Shown here: piece after piece, positions 1 to 9,979 of the stretch | Position numbering within the stretch: the first letter of the stretch is position 1 | How the letters are laid out: every line of letters begins with the position of its first letter | Assembly: GCA_028277725.1 (NCBI GenBank) | Contig: JANQFX010000007.1 | Location: forward strand, 1 to 64,000 | Origin: Thiohalocapsa sp. | GTDB lineage: Bacteria; Pseudomonadota; Gammaproteobacteria; Chromatiales; Chromatiaceae | Direction: 5' to 3' | Length of the DNA stretch: 64,000 bases | Program-made: the position numbers and the translations under genes | The notes under the pieces: model-generated | The model's database searches: none | Seen by the model: only the letters and a program-made list of their open reading frames with translations | Told to the model about the DNA's origin: nothing

Positions 1-24
1 CGCCCAGCTTTGTTACAACTTCTT

Positions 25-43
25 GGAATAGAGAGACTATTCC
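25..43. repeat. 7-bp perfect inverted repeat near the window start
   Basis: GGAATAG at 25-31 and CTATTCC at 37-43 form perfect arms around a 5-nt loop. It lies about 190 bp before the ATG of the first permease gene. It could be an operator or a small hairpin; no U-tract follows. I see no gene in 1-228, which otherwise holds only the repeat at 66-97. Confidence 0.4.
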
Positions 44-65
44 GCGTCGTTGTGCCTCGCTGGAC

Positions 66-97
66 GGCCCGCGGGACGCACCCTGACCACCGTCCAA
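66..97 (+). repeat. 32-bp motif, copy A (partner at 14730-14761)
   Basis: This 32-bp stretch matches positions 14730-14761 at 29 of 32 bases, in the same orientation. Here it lies 163 bp before the ATG of a MacB-type permease; the partner lies 126 bp before an HlyD-type adaptor. Both therefore precede efflux-type ABC genes, which suggests a shared regulatory site or a dispersed repeat. The match is read directly; the function is inference. Confidence 0.5.
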
Positions 98-228
98 CCG
101 CTCCATCTAGGTTGAAGGGTGAAGTTCGACAGAAGACGCCGCCGCGCCCTTGGGAGCGCCAACTTCCGATCGGCCTGCGACGACAGAGCCTCCGCGTGCG
201 TCAACCAAGCTGAACCTCTACGCCGACC

Positions 229-1422
229 ATGCGTCTCTATGACATCCTGATCTACACCGGAGGCGCCGCGCTCGCCCGTCGTGGCCGTAGCCTGCTGACC
301 CTGTCCGGTATCGCCATCGGTGTCGCCGCCGTCGTGCTGCTGACAGCCATCGGCGAGGGCGTGCACCGGTTCATGCTCGCCGAGTTCACCCAGTTCGGCA
401 CGAATCTCATCGCCGTCGCCCCCGGGCGCACGACCACCATGGGCATGTCCGGTGCAATGATCGCCAGCGTAAGGCCGCTGAGCCTGGACGATGCGCAGGC
501 GCTGGAGCGCTTGCCCGAGGTCGAGGCCGTGGTCGGCGTCGTCTCCGGCAACGCGGCGGTGGAGGCGGGCGGGCGCAGCCGGCGCACCATGGTGTTCGGC
601 ACCGGGGCCGAGGTGCCCGCCATCTGGGCCATGCGACCGGCACAGGGCCGCTTCCTGCCGGAGGACGGCGCCGCCCGGCCGGTCGCGGTGCTTGGCGCGA
701 AGCTCTACCGGGAGTTGTTCCTGGGCCGACGGGCCCTCGGGGGGCGCATCCGCATCGGCGGCGAGCCCTTCCGCGTCATCGGCGTCATGGAGTCCAAGGG
801 GCAGATGCTCGGTTTCGACCTCGACGACAGCGTCTTCGTGCCGGTCCAGCGGGCGCTGGCCATGTTCGACCGCGACGGTCTGATGGAGATCGATCTGCTC
901 TACGATCGCGAGGCGGACAGCGAGGCGGTAGCCGAGCGGGTACGGGCCCTGCTGGTGCGTCGGCACGGCAGTGAGGACTTCAGCATCACCACCCAGGATC
1001 AGATGCTGGAGGTCCTGGGGTCGGTGCTCGGCGTGCTCACGGCCGTGGTGGCCGCGCTCGGCGCCGTTTCGCTGGTGGTCGGCGGCATCGGCATCCTGAC
1101 CATCATGACCATTGCCGTCGGCGAGCGGCGTGCCGAGATCGGCCTGCTGCGGGCGCTCGGCGCGGGGCGCGGTCAGATCCTGGCCCTGTTCCTGCTGGAG
1201 GCGACCTTGCTCGCGCTGCTCGGCGGCGGTGTCGGCTTCCTGCTCGGCGCCGGCGGCGCCTGGCTCCTCGGCGCCCTGGTGCCCGGGTTGCCGACCCGCA
1301 CTGCCTGGGACTTCGTGGTCGCCGCCGAGCTCGCCGCCGGGCTCATCGGTTTGGCCGCCGGCGTCCTGCCCGCCCTGCGCGCCGCAGCACTGGACCCGGT
1401 CGCGGCCTTGCAGGCGGAGTAG
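229..1422 (+). CDS. MacB/FtsX-type ABC transporter permease
   Basis: This 397-residue protein has the layout of the MacB/FtsX permease family: an N-terminal membrane helix (about residues 15-35, rich in A, V and L), a large periplasmic MacB_PCD domain (about 40-270), then three C-terminal helices of the FtsX type. The segment 'GERRAEIGLLRALGA' near residue 300 is the family's usual cytoplasmic loop after the second helix. Such permeases work with a LolD/MacB-like ATPase in export, lipoprotein release or envelope signalling, not import. No ATPase is next to it on the right, so any partner lies left of the window. The ATG at 229 has only a weak ribosome site. The next gene, an OPT transporter, is unrelated in function. 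Confidence 0.85.
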   Translation: MRLYDILIYTGGAALARRGRSLLTLSGIAIGVAAVVLLTAIGEGVHRFMLAEFTQFGTNLIAVAPGRTTTMGMSGAMIASVRPLSLDDAQALERLPEVEAVVGVVSGNAAVEAGGRSRRTMVFGTGAEVPAIWAMRPAQGRFLPEDGAARPVAVLGAKLYRELFLGRRALGGRIRIGGEPFRVIGVMESKGQMLGFDLDDSVFVPVQRALAMFDRDGLMEIDLLYDREADSEAVAERVRALLVRRHGSEDFSITTQDQMLEVLGSVLGVLTAVVAALGAVSLVVGGIGILTIMTIAVGERRAEIGLLRALGAGRGQILALFLLEATLLALLGGGVGFLLGAGGAWLLGALVPGLPTRTAWDFVVAAELAAGLIGLAAGVLPALRAAALDPVAALQAE

Positions 1423-1514
1423 CCGGCTGCAGTTGCCGGCCCGGTCCCTGGCGGTACGCAAGTCCAGGGTAATCGCCTAAGCTGGAGGCCCGATCTTGTT
1501 GCAGAGAGCCCCGC

Positions 1515-3314
1515 TTGACTCATCGACACCTGTCCGTCCGCGCCCTCGCTTCCGGCGTGCTGATCGGGGCGTTGCTCACGCCCTGCAATGTCTACTCCGG
1601 CCTGAAGATCGGCTGGACTTTCAACATCTCCATCATCGCGCTGCTGGTGATTACCGGCTTCTGGGGCCTGATGGCCAGGTGGATCGGCTCGGCGCACCTG
1701 GCGCCGGGGGAGGGAAATATCGCCCAGACCACCGCATCGTCGTCCGCGAACATCATCTCCGGCGGGCTGGTGGCACCGATTCCCGCGCTGGCGATGCTCT
1801 CGAGCGGCAACCTGCCGGCGCCGCAGCTGGTGATCTGGGTGTTCTCGGTGAGCTTTCTCGGCATCTGGGTCGCCTGGTATCTGCGCGAGTCGCTGCTGCT
1901 GCGTTCCGGTCTGGCCTTCCCGACCGGGCGGGCCACGGCGGAGGCGCTGCGCGAGGTGTTCGACCAAGGGCGCGAGGCGGCGCTCAAGCTGCGGGTGCTG
2001 TTCTCCGCCGGCGTCGTGGCCGGGGTCGCGAAGCTCCTGGACAGCACCTGGTTGCCGCTGCCGCGCCCGGGTCTGTTCGGTTTCCAGCTGCCGGCGAGCG
2101 GGGCCCTGGCGGGCTACGGCGGCATCAGCGCGAAGAACCTGACCTTCTCCCTGGAGCCGTCCATGCTGCTGCTCGGCTTCGGCGCCATCATCGGCTTTCG
2201 CGCCGGGGCGTCACTGCTGCTCGGCGCCGTTGTCGCCTGGGGGCTGGTCGGGCCCTGGGGGCTGGTGGCGGACTTCATTCCCGCTGGCGCGGATGATCCC
2301 GATGTCGGCTGGTTTCCGGACATGATCGAGTGGTTGCTCTGGCCCGGCGTTTCGCTCATGGTCGCCTCGGCGCTGACCCGCTTCGCGCTACGCGGACGCG
2401 TGGAGCGGCAGCGGCGGGCCCTGGGGGATCGAACGGGTATGGACCATGTCGGCTTGGATCCGGCGGGTTCGGACGCGCCCATGGGGATCACCGACGGCTT
2501 CGGCGCCCGCTGGATGCGTCTCGCCGGGCTGGCGGTGGCGAGTGGCCTCGTCGTCGCGGCACAGATGGCGATCTTCGACATCCATTGGTTCATCGCCTGT
2601 GTGACGGTACCCATTGCGTTTCTGCTCGCCATGGTGGCCTCTCGGGTCGTCGGCGAGACCGGCATCCCGCCCATCGGTGCCATCGGCAAGGTGTCGCAGC
2701 TCACTACCGGCGTCATGGCGCCGGGGCAGACGACCGAGAACCTGATGGGCGCGAACGTGGCCGGCGGAGCCGCGGGCCAGAGCGCGGATTTGCTGAACGA
2801 CTTCAAGGCCGGGCTCGCCGTGCAGGCGCCGCCGCGCACCCAGGTGTTGGCGCAGTTCTTCGGCATCCTCACCGGCAGCCTGGTGGGCACCTGGGTCTAT
2901 CTGCGGCTGATTCCGGACCCGGGCACCATGCTCATCACCGAACAGTGGCCGGCGCCGGCGGTGGCGACCTGGAAGGTGGTGGCGGAAACACTGGCGAACG
3001 GGCTCGATGCCATCCCGAACAGCGCCCTGCTCGCGGTCCTCGTGGGCGGGGTGGTGGGGGTCGGGTCAGCGCTGCTCGAACACGAGCGCACGCCGGGTTG
3101 GCTCCCGAGTATGCCGGCGGTGGGGCTGGCCATGGTGATCCCGGCGTCCCTGTCCGTCACCATGTTCATGGGCAGCCTGATCGCGCTGGCGCTGGCCCGC
3201 TTCAGCCCGACCCTGGCGCAGCGATTCGTCATCGCCGCCGCGTCGGGGCTGATTGCGGGGGAGAGCCTGACCGGGGTCGGTCAGGCGTTGTTCGGGATAC
3301 TCGGGGCCGGTTAG
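1515..3314 (+). CDS. OPT family oligopeptide transporter
   Basis: This is a 599-residue, very hydrophobic protein of the OPT superfamily, which imports small peptides or metal chelates by proton symport in the inner membrane. The N-terminus 'RALASGVLIGALLTPCNVYSGLKIG' region matches the family's first helix and NVY-GLK signature, and about 14 membrane segments can be read along the chain. A central soluble loop near residues 295-330 separates two halves. The segment 'VVGETGIPPIG' near residue 380 is also typical. The start is a TTG at 1515; no ATG exists before the first helix, so the choice is forced by homology. The gene converges on the secreted-protein gene at 3371, 56 bp away. The substrate cannot be read from sequence. 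Confidence 0.88.
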   Translation: MTHRHLSVRALASGVLIGALLTPCNVYSGLKIGWTFNISIIALLVITGFWGLMARWIGSAHLAPGEGNIAQTTASSSANIISGGLVAPIPALAMLSSGNLPAPQLVIWVFSVSFLGIWVAWYLRESLLLRSGLAFPTGRATAEALREVFDQGREAALKLRVLFSAGVVAGVAKLLDSTWLPLPRPGLFGFQLPASGALAGYGGISAKNLTFSLEPSMLLLGFGAIIGFRAGASLLLGAVVAWGLVGPWGLVADFIPAGADDPDVGWFPDMIEWLLWPGVSLMVASALTRFALRGRVERQRRALGDRTGMDHVGLDPAGSDAPMGITDGFGARWMRLAGLAVASGLVVAAQMAIFDIHWFIACVTVPIAFLLAMVASRVVGETGIPPIGAIGKVSQLTTGVMAPGQTTENLMGANVAGGAAGQSADLLNDFKAGLAVQAPPRTQVLAQFFGILTGSLVGTWVYLRLIPDPGTMLITEQWPAPAVATWKVVAETLANGLDAIPNSALLAVLVGGVVGVGSALLEHERTPGWLPSMPAVGLAMVIPASLSVTMFMGSLIALALARFSPTLAQRFVIAAASGLIAGESLTGVGQALFGILGAG

Positions 3315-3370
3315 GCGCGGGTGTGGCGACCGGTAGGCCGCACCGATCGGTCTCCGGGGTCCCCGCCGTG

Positions 3371-6300
3371 TCAGTCCGCCCTGGTGCCGTCGAGGTAGCG
3401 CAGCAGCGCGTCGTACTTCGGCGATGAGGTCTGGCCAACATGCGCCAAGGCGCCCCAGGCGCCGTAGCGGCCGGGTTGCTCGATGTCGGTGTAGTGCACG
3501 AAGAGCTCACCGACGATGTCCCGCCAGGCGCCGAGGTAGGCGTCGTAGATGTCACCCATGCGTGGGTCGGCGTTGGCGGCGCTGAAGAGCTCGACCACGG
3601 CGTCGTCCAGCCGAGCGAAGACGTCTGCCATGTGCTGGCCGCCCTCGTAGGCCACCAGCGACAGATGGCGCGAGTCGGTCAGGGTGCGGTAGCCCCCGAG
3701 CGCGGTATTGACCTCGTTGACCACCCCGCCTCGGCTGTTGCTGAGGACGCCCCCTTCCGACAACTCCGTGAAAAGGCTCCCCAGGCCACCGTCGGACTGC
3801 TGGGTCCAGGCCAGGACCTCGGCGGCGACATCGCTGGAGGCCAGGTGGGCGCCGAAGTAGGGTGCGATGGCGACCGTGTCGATGCCATGCCCCGAGCAGG
3901 GCGCCTGCCCCCAGAGCGGGCAGTCGAGGGCCTGGGTCGCGGAGTAGGTCGCTGCGCCCTGGGCGCCGAGCACGCAACGCACGCGGTGTGCCTCATCGGC
4001 GAAGACGCCCTTCCAAATGTCGCAGATCTCGGCCGTGCGCTGGCCGTGCCAGTTCATCTTCAGGCTGAAGTCGTCGACGTCGGCGTCCGGCCAGGCGGCA
4101 CGGGCGGAGGCCAATGCCGCGTCGTTTTGGGAGAAGATGCTGTTCCAGACCTCGTTGGAGTGCTCGACAAAGACGGTCTGGCCCGCCGGCAGCCCGTCGC
4201 GGACCAGCTCCGCCATGGCGCGGACGAGGTTGTCGTTTGCGGTGTGGGGCAGGGTGAACCAGGGCGCCGCCCCGGTGGCCGCAGACAGGGCCAGCATCGC
4301 CTCGATCGGCACACCCTGTTCGGTCCAGCGAGCGTCCTCCATCCGCGGACGGTCGGTCCAGTCGGTCAGGTCGGCCGTGTTGGTGTGCAGCCAGTCCATA
4401 AACCGCAGCACCTGGTACGGTGCCGTCCGCTCGATGAAGCTCGGGTTGAACAGCGGTGCGGGCGTGCCGGCCTCCTCGGCGAGGGCGATGGCCTCCGGCA
4501 GCACGCGGATGTTGCGAATGTAGTTGTCGGGGTCGGTGGTGGCGATGGTCAGCGTCATGCCGCTGGTGGCGCCGATCTCGATGACGTCCCGTCCTGTCGT
4601 GGACTCCGCGTCGATCTTGCTGGCGCCCAGACCATAGAGCAGTTCGCCGCTGCCGTCGTAGGTGACGACATAGCGCCCGAGGGGAAAATGCTCCGACAGG
4701 GCCCAGTAGGTGGTGGCACGGGTGAAGATCGGCGCATCCTCAGGGGCAGGCAGGGAGCGCACCCAGCCGTGCTCGTCGAGGTCGAGCAGATCGGCCTCGC
4801 CCGTGTCCCATTGGCCGGTGCAGCCTGGGTCCGGCGTCTCGACGTAGAGGGCGCATTGGGTGAGCCAGTCGCGGGAGATCTTGAACAGGTCCGTGAAGGG
4901 CAGTTGGGTGCTCCAGTCGTTGACGTCGGCGAGGTTGGTGCCGAGTCTGGGCGTTCCCGCCGCACTCGAGCCTGCATGCGCCAGCAGGGCACCGTACTTG
5001 GGCGATGTCGTCTCGGTCGCGTCGGTCAGGGCGCCAGGGCTGCCCTGGCGACTCGCCTCGGCAATGTGCGCGCCGTGGAGTATCACGGCATCGGAGGCCG
5101 TCTCCCAGCCTGTGAGGTAGTCCAGGTAGAGCGCGCCCATGCGCGCGTCCTCGTTGGCGGCGTGAAACAGCCCGACGATGTCGTCGTTCCATTCGGTACC
5201 GGAGTGCCCGGCGAGCTTTTGTCCGCTGGCGTAGGCCAGCAGCGAGACACCCTGGGCCGCTGCGAGGCTGGCGTGGTCGTCGATCCAGTCCTGCGCCTGC
5301 GCCAGTGCGCCGAGACTCGGTCCTTCGGGGACCGTGCCGCCGAGCTCCAGCTCCGCGAACAGGGCGTCGAGTCCGCCGTCCGCCTGCGCGATCCATGCCT
5401 CGAGCGTCGCCGTGTTGGCCGGGTCACCCAGGTAGTAGCCGAACAGGGGTGCGATGGCCAGCGCGTCGATACCATGGGCGGAGCAGGGCGCGCCCTCGAC
5501 CCAGAGCGGGCACTCCAGCGCGGCGACGCCGACGCCTGCGTTCTCGGCCTGGGAGCTCATGACGCAATGGACACGGCCGGCATCGTCGCCGAAGGCACCG
5601 CGCCACAGGTCACAAACCTCCACACTGCGCTTGCCATACCAGTTCATGACCTGGATGAACTCGCTGGCGCCGTTACCCGGCCAGGTCTCGCGCGCTCGCT
5701 CCGCCATATAGTGGTAGCGAGCGCCGCCGGTGCCCCAGGCCGCGGTGGAGTACTCCAAATACACGGGCAGATCGGGGGCCAGTTGGTCTCGCACCAGTTC
5801 TGCGAGGCCCAACACGTACTCGTCGTCGGCGCGATAGGGTAGGCTGATCCAGGGCGCCGATTGCACCCGATTGGCCAGGGCGATGAGCTGTTCCGCAGGC
5901 ACGCCGTCGGCGCCGGTGTAGCGGGCATCGTCGACGAGCGGTCGCTCGGTCCAGCGTCCGCTCGCCTCACCGCCGGCCTTTAGCCAGTCCGCGAAGCGCA
6001 GCACCCGAAAGGGCGCCGTGCGGTTGATGAAGTTCGGGTGGAAGACCTCCGTGTCGAGCAGCGCCTCGTGTTCCTCCTGGACCAGGCGCAGGTTGCGCAG
6101 ATAGTCCCCGGTGCCCGCCGGGTCGGTCGCACGGATGCGGATCAGCATCATGCCCGCGGTGGGGTCGACTTCGAGGACGTCGCGCCTCGCGCCGGACTCG
6201 GCGTCGACGCGTTGCGCGGCGAAGCGGTAGTCGATGCTGCCGGTGCCGTCGTAGCGCATGACATAGCGCCCGCCCGGCGTGTCCTCGGGCAGGCTGATGA

Positions 6301-6646
6301 GCGTGGCGGCGGCGGAGTAGCCGGGTGCCGATGCGGCCGGTAGCGAGCGGATCCACCCGTTGGCGTCCAGATCCAACTGCTCGGATTCGCCGGTGTCCCA
6401 TGTCCAGCCGCAGTCCGGGTCGCCGACGCATTGGGTGATCCAGGAGCGGGACTGCTTGAAGAGGTTCAAGAAGGGGCGTGCGCTTGTGCCGTCCCGGACC
6501 TCGGCGAGGTTGGTGCCCAGGCGATGCAGCGGAACGTCCGCGGCGCTCGGCGAGGGGGCGCCCGAAAGCAGCGGTATCAGGGAGCAGGCGCAGAGGCCGG
6601 CCAAAACGCGCTGCGAGGCAAGCCACAGCTGGGTTGGGTGCGTCAT
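3371..6646 (-). CDS. Secreted two-repeat protein, glycoside-hydrolase-like; first repeat lacks both putative catalytic Glu
   Basis: This 1091-residue protein begins with a Sec-type signal (about residues 1-35). Two homologous halves follow, about 35-550 and 555-1085. Each opens with 'LGTNLA(E/D)V', then a FK-SR-W-TQC segment, a beta-rich part and a C-terminal barrel-like part ending in 'TSSPKY-ALL'. The second half has 'SNEVWN' (E832) and 'AYEGGQH' (E1001), resembling the acid/base and nucleophile of clan GH-A glycosidases. The aligned first-half positions are A302 and A473. The protein may be a polysaccharide-active enzyme with a degenerate binding half. The family call is inference; the duplication and residue losses are seen directly. 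The start at 6646 is chosen for its GGAGG site and for placing the signal peptide at the N-terminus. Confidence 0.7.
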   Translation of the reverse strand: MTHPTQLWLASQRVLAGLCACSLIPLLSGAPSPSAADVPLHRLGTNLAEVRDGTSARPFLNLFKQSRSWITQCVGDPDCGWTWDTGESEQLDLDANGWIRSLPAASAPGYSAAATLISLPEDTPGGRYVMRYDGTGSIDYRFAAQRVDAESGARRDVLEVDPTAGMMLIRIRATDPAGTGDYLRNLRLVQEEHEALLDTEVFHPNFINRTAPFRVLRFADWLKAGGEASGRWTERPLVDDARYTGADGVPAEQLIALANRVQSAPWISLPYRADDEYVLGLAELVRDQLAPDLPVYLEYSTAAWGTGGARYHYMAERARETWPGNGASEFIQVMNWYGKRSVEVCDLWRGAFGDDAGRVHCVMSSQAENAGVGVAALECPLWVEGAPCSAHGIDALAIAPLFGYYLGDPANTATLEAWIAQADGGLDALFAELELGGTVPEGPSLGALAQAQDWIDDHASLAAAQGVSLLAYASGQKLAGHSGTEWNDDIVGLFHAANEDARMGALYLDYLTGWETASDAVILHGAHIAEASRQGSPGALTDATETTSPKYGALLAHAGSSAAGTPRLGTNLADVNDWSTQLPFTDLFKISRDWLTQCALYVETPDPGCTGQWDTGEADLLDLDEHGWVRSLPAPEDAPIFTRATTYWALSEHFPLGRYVVTYDGSGELLYGLGASKIDAESTTGRDVIEIGATSGMTLTIATTDPDNYIRNIRVLPEAIALAEEAGTPAPLFNPSFIERTAPYQVLRFMDWLHTNTADLTDWTDRPRMEDARWTEQGVPIEAMLALSAATGAAPWFTLPHTANDNLVRAMAELVRDGLPAGQTVFVEHSNEVWNSIFSQNDAALASARAAWPDADVDDFSLKMNWHGQRTAEICDIWKGVFADEAHRVRCVLGAQGAATYSATQALDCPLWGQAPCSGHGIDTVAIAPYFGAHLASSDVAAEVLAWTQQSDGGLGSLFTELSEGGVLSNSRGGVVNEVNTALGGYRTLTDSRHLSLVAYEGGQHMADVFARLDDAVVELFSAANADPRMGDIYDAYLGAWRDIVGELFVHYTDIEQPGRYGAWGALAHVGQTSSPKYDALLRYLDGTRAD

Positions 6647-7066
6647 CGGGGCTGCCTCCGGGGGGCTTGTTGTCGTTATCGGCGGTTGCTTCGCGTCACG
6701 CACTCCGACTCGGAACTACCGGCATTGGCGGATGTCGTGGCGGCGAGCCCACCGGCCGTACTCCCTGTGAAGCATGGCGCGATACACGTCTGGTATGTAT
6801 TGCACGACGTCACAGTTTGCCAAAAACGGCAGGCACTTATGGTTCGCTTTCGCGGTGTTGCCGGTAACCCGTCGGAGCGTCGGGCTGGTCCGAGCATCGC
6901 TTTGAGAGGTACCGCTCGCGCAGAACCCCTTCCCGAAGATTCCGACCTTCCCGGATAATGGACGGCACACACCGAGGCAAACCCCGCTTTCCCGATCTCC
7001 GCGCCGCGTAGGAAATCCGTTCCACCGCCTCCCGCAAGCGTCCCAGTCCGAAGGCCGAACCCCGCC
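6647..7066. other. Divergent intergenic region, no gene seen
   Basis: This 420-bp gap separates the secreted-protein gene (minus) from metG (plus), so both promoters should lie here. I could not pick a convincing sigma-70 promoter on either strand. Short open frames here have no family resemblance and no ribosome site. Confidence 0.5.
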
Positions 7067-9187
7067 ATGACCGCAGCCGATACCCACCCAGCAGACCCGT
7101 CGCGCCCGCGCCGCGACATCCTGATCACCAGCGCGCTCCCCTACGCCAATGGGCCGATCCACATCGGCCACCTCGTCGAGTACATCCAGACGGACATCTG
7201 GGCACGCTTCCAGAAGCTGCGCGGCCACAACTGCTGGTACGTCTGTGCCGACGACGCCCACGGCACCCCCATCATGCTCAAGGCGCGCGCCGAGGGCATC
7301 ACGCCGGAGGAGCTGATCCAGCGGGTTGCGACGGAGCACAGGGCGGACTTCGACGCCTTTCGCGTCGGCTTCGACAACTACCACTCCACCCACTCCGAGG
7401 AGAACCGCGACTGCGCCACCCTGATCTATGAACGCAACCGCGACGGCGGCCATATCGCCAAGCGCACGATCGAGCAGGCCTACGACCCGGTGGAGAACAT
7501 GTTTCTGCCGGATCGCTTCATCAAAGGCGAGTGCCCAAACTGCGGCGCAGCGGATCAGTACGGCGACAACTGCGAGGTCTGTGGCGCCAGCTATTCGCCC
7601 GCGGAGCTGAAGAACCCGCGCTCGGCGGTGTCCGGCGCGGTGCCGGAGCAGCGCCAGAGCGACCACTACTTCTTCAAGCTCGCGGACTTCGAGGACATGC
7701 TGAAGGACTGGACCCGCGGCGGCGGGTTGCAGGCGCAGGTGGCCAACAAGCTCGACGAGTGGTTCGAGGCCGGGCTCAAGGAGTGGGATATCTCTCGCGA
7801 CGCGCCCTACTTCGGCTTCGAGATCCCGGACCATCCCGGCAAGTTCTTCTATGTCTGGCTGGACGCGCCCATCGGCTACATGGCCAGCTTCCGCAACCTG
7901 TGTGAGAGCGAGCGGGGCCGTGCGGCGGGGCTCGATTTCGACGCCTTCTGGGGCGCCGACAGCCAGGCCGAGCTATACCACTTTATCGGTAAGGACATCA
8001 TCTACTTCCATGCCCTGTTCTGGCCGGCCATGCTGCACGGCGCCGGCTTCCGCACGCCCAGCGCGATCTTCGCGCATGGTTTCCTCACCGTCGACGGGCA
8101 GAAGATGTCCAAGTCCCGCGGCACCTTCATCAAGGCCCGCACCTACCTGGACCACCTCAATCCCGAGTACCTGCGCTACTACTTCGCGGCCAAGCTCGGG
8201 CCCGGTGTCGACGACATCGACCTCAGCCTGGAGGACTTCCAGGCGCGGGTGAACGCGGACCTCGTCGGCAAGGTGGTCAATATCGCCAGCCGCTCGGCGG
8301 GCTTCATCAGCAAGCGCTTCGACGGCCGACTCGCGGCGGCGCTGCCGGAGCCGGGTCTCTTCGACGAGTTCGTCGTCGGCGGGCAGTCCGTCGCCGAGGC
8401 CTACGAGCGGCGCGAGTTCAGCCGCGCCGTGCGCGAGATCATGGCCCTGGCCGACCGGGCCAACCGGTACATCGACGAACAGGCGCCCTGGGTGGTGGCC
8501 AAGCAGGCCGGCCAGGACGACAGGCTCCAGGGCATCTGTACCCAGGGGCTGAACCTGTTCCGGCTGCTGATCGGCTGGCTCAAGCCCATCCTGCCGGGCA
8601 CGGCCGAGGCCGCCGAGCAGTTCCTGCGCATCGACCCGCTGACCTGGGCGGATCTCGACCGTCCGCTCCTCGATCACGACATCGCCAAGTTCAAGCCGCT
8701 GATGACCCGCATCGACCCGAAGCAGATCGAGGCCATGCTGGAGGCGTCGAAGGAGGACCTGGCCGCCCGGCAGCCGGCCACGCCGGTGAGCGCGGGGCCA
8801 GTCGGCGCGGGGAAGGGCGGCGAGGGTGCCGGCCGGCACCTGGCCAAGGATCCCATCGCGGAGACCATCGACTTCGACACCTTCGCCAAGCTGGACCTGC
8901 GCATCGCCCGCATCGCCAAGGCCGCGCCGGTGGAGGGCGCCGACAAGCTGCTCGAGCTGACCCTCGACCTCGGCGGCGAGACGCGCAACGTCTTCGCCGG
9001 CATCAGCAAGGCCTACGACCCGGCAACGCTGGAGGGCCGGCTCACGGTCATGGTCGCCAACCTGGCGCCGCGCAAGATGCGCTTCGGCCTGTCCGAAGGC
9101 ATGGTCCTCGCCGCCGGCCCGGGCGGAACGGACCTGTTCATCCTCAGTCCGGATACCGGCGCCGAGCCGGGGATGAAGGTCAAGTAG
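7067..9187 (+). CDS. metG: Methionyl-tRNA synthetase, long form with C-terminal tRNA-binding domain
   Basis: The 706-residue product charges tRNA-Met with methionine in the cytoplasm, including initiator tRNA. The class I HIGH signature is at residues 32-35, within '[11 protein letters not shown]', and KMSKS is at 346-350. A zinc-knuckle with two CxxC pairs ('CPNC', 'CEVC') lies near residues 156-172. After the anticodon-binding helical domain comes a low-complexity linker (about 570-595, G/A-rich), then a C-terminal EMAP/Trbp111-like tRNA-binding domain (about 600-706), which makes the long form a dimer. Length fits the roughly 680-residue E. coli-type enzyme. The ATG at 7067 has a weak ribosome site. 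The gene stands alone, converging with the cytochrome gene only 10 bp downstream. Confidence 0.97.
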   Translation: MTAADTHPADPSRPRRDILITSALPYANGPIHIGHLVEYIQTDIWARFQKLRGHNCWYVCADDAHGTPIMLKARAEGITPEELIQRVATEHRADFDAFRVGFDNYHSTHSEENRDCATLIYERNRDGGHIAKRTIEQAYDPVENMFLPDRFIKGECPNCGAADQYGDNCEVCGASYSPAELKNPRSAVSGAVPEQRQSDHYFFKLADFEDMLKDWTRGGGLQAQVANKLDEWFEAGLKEWDISRDAPYFGFEIPDHPGKFFYVWLDAPIGYMASFRNLCESERGRAAGLDFDAFWGADSQAELYHFIGKDIIYFHALFWPAMLHGAGFRTPSAIFAHGFLTVDGQKMSKSRGTFIKARTYLDHLNPEYLRYYFAAKLGPGVDDIDLSLEDFQARVNADLVGKVVNIASRSAGFISKRFDGRLAAALPEPGLFDEFVVGGQSVAEAYERREFSRAVREIMALADRANRYIDEQAPWVVAKQAGQDDRLQGICTQGLNLFRLLIGWLKPILPGTAEAAEQFLRIDPLTWADLDRPLLDHDIAKFKPLMTRIDPKQIEAMLEASKEDLAARQPATPVSAGPVGAGKGGEGAGRHLAKDPIAETIDFDTFAKLDLRIARIAKAAPVEGADKLLELTLDLGGETRNVFAGISKAYDPATLEGRLTVMVANLAPRKMRFGLSEGMVLAAGPGGTDLFILSPDTGAEPGMKVK

Positions 9188-9197
9188 CCGAGTGCGG

Positions 9198-9671
9198 TCA
9201 GGGCCGCCCCGAGCAGAAGCGTTGGAGCATCCGCGCATCATGGGCCGCGTGTGCCGCGTCGCCGGTGGACTCCGCCCATCGTGCGGCGTTGCGCCAGTGC
9301 TCACAGGGCGGCGCGAAGTCGGCCTCCCAGATGTAGGCGGCGATCTTGTGCAGCATGTCATCCGGCAGCGGCAGGGCGGGCATCAGGCCGAGCCGCTCCA
9401 CCGCTGGCGTCATGAGCGCCTGTTCCAGCGACGGCGCCTTGACGAAGGCGACGATTCGCTCGACGAAGTCCTCTTTATCGAGGCTCGCGTTGCGGTAGCG
9501 CCGCTGGACGCCCCACATTGGCGGGCCCAGGGGTGGGGCGAGCGTCGGGTCATGGCAGACGTGGCAGGCCGGAAAGAGGGCCTGCCCTTCTCTCGCCTCG
9601 GGCGACAGGGCGCTGCCGGCCGCGGGCGCCAGTGTGGCTAACAGGAATAGGAAGACGGTTCTCCGGGACAT
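9198..9671 (-). CDS. Small periplasmic c-type cytochrome
   Basis: This 157-residue protein has a signal peptide (about 1-20, 'RRTVFLFLLATLAPAAGSA') and a single haem c motif C36-H-V-C39-H40. The first axial ligand is H40, and the methionine near 'GLMPALPLP' (about residue 92) is a good candidate for the sixth ligand. It would be a soluble electron carrier or a cytochrome subunit in the periplasm. After the cytochrome fold (to about residue 115) there is a 40-residue C-terminal extension with further cysteines ('PPCEHW', 'QRFCSG'), which may form a disulfide. The ATG at 9671 was chosen because it starts the signal peptide. No redox partner gene is adjacent, so its donor and acceptor are unknown. 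Confidence 0.82.
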   Translation of the reverse strand: MSRRTVFLFLLATLAPAAGSALSPEAREGQALFPACHVCHDPTLAPPLGPPMWGVQRRYRNASLDKEDFVERIVAFVKAPSLEQALMTPAVERLGLMPALPLPDDMLHKIAAYIWEADFAPPCEHWRNAARWAESTGDAAHAAHDARMLQRFCSGRP

Positions 9672-9979
9672 GGGCTTCGATTTCTCGATTCGGCGGTGGG
9701 CTCGGGCCGATGGCCCGAGCGGCGATGGGCCGATTGTATGGGCAATCGCTCGGGCAGAGGCAGAGGTTAGGGCGGCTCGCCGCTCGGCGTGCCCGGGGGC
9801 GCGGAGCGCCTGCCAGACATTGCCGCGCCGGAGTTTGGGAGAAGAAGAGTGCCATGACGCCGTTCCCTTGTCGGGGTTAGGATGCCGCGCTATGGGTGTC
9901 TCCAGTAGCACCTGGCGAGTTGAGCCGTCTTGGCCATCCAAGCCAAGTCACCTGACAGGATGAAGGAGTCCGATTCCCT
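9672..9979. other. Divergent intergenic region between cytochrome and efflux operon
   Basis: This 308-bp gap must carry the promoters of the cytochrome (minus) and of the RND adaptor (plus). An AAGGAG ribosome site at 9964-9969 precedes the adaptor ATG at 9980. No repressor gene (TetR or MarR type) sits here, unlike many RND operons. I see no gene in it. Confidence 0.5.

Noticed and set aside
37..1461. Long minus-strand open frame opposite the MacB-type permease (474 codons)
   Set aside because: Composition is typical of an antisense shadow in GC-rich DNA (H/Q/G/A-rich, no domain, no ribosome site), and the plus-strand frame is a clear permease.
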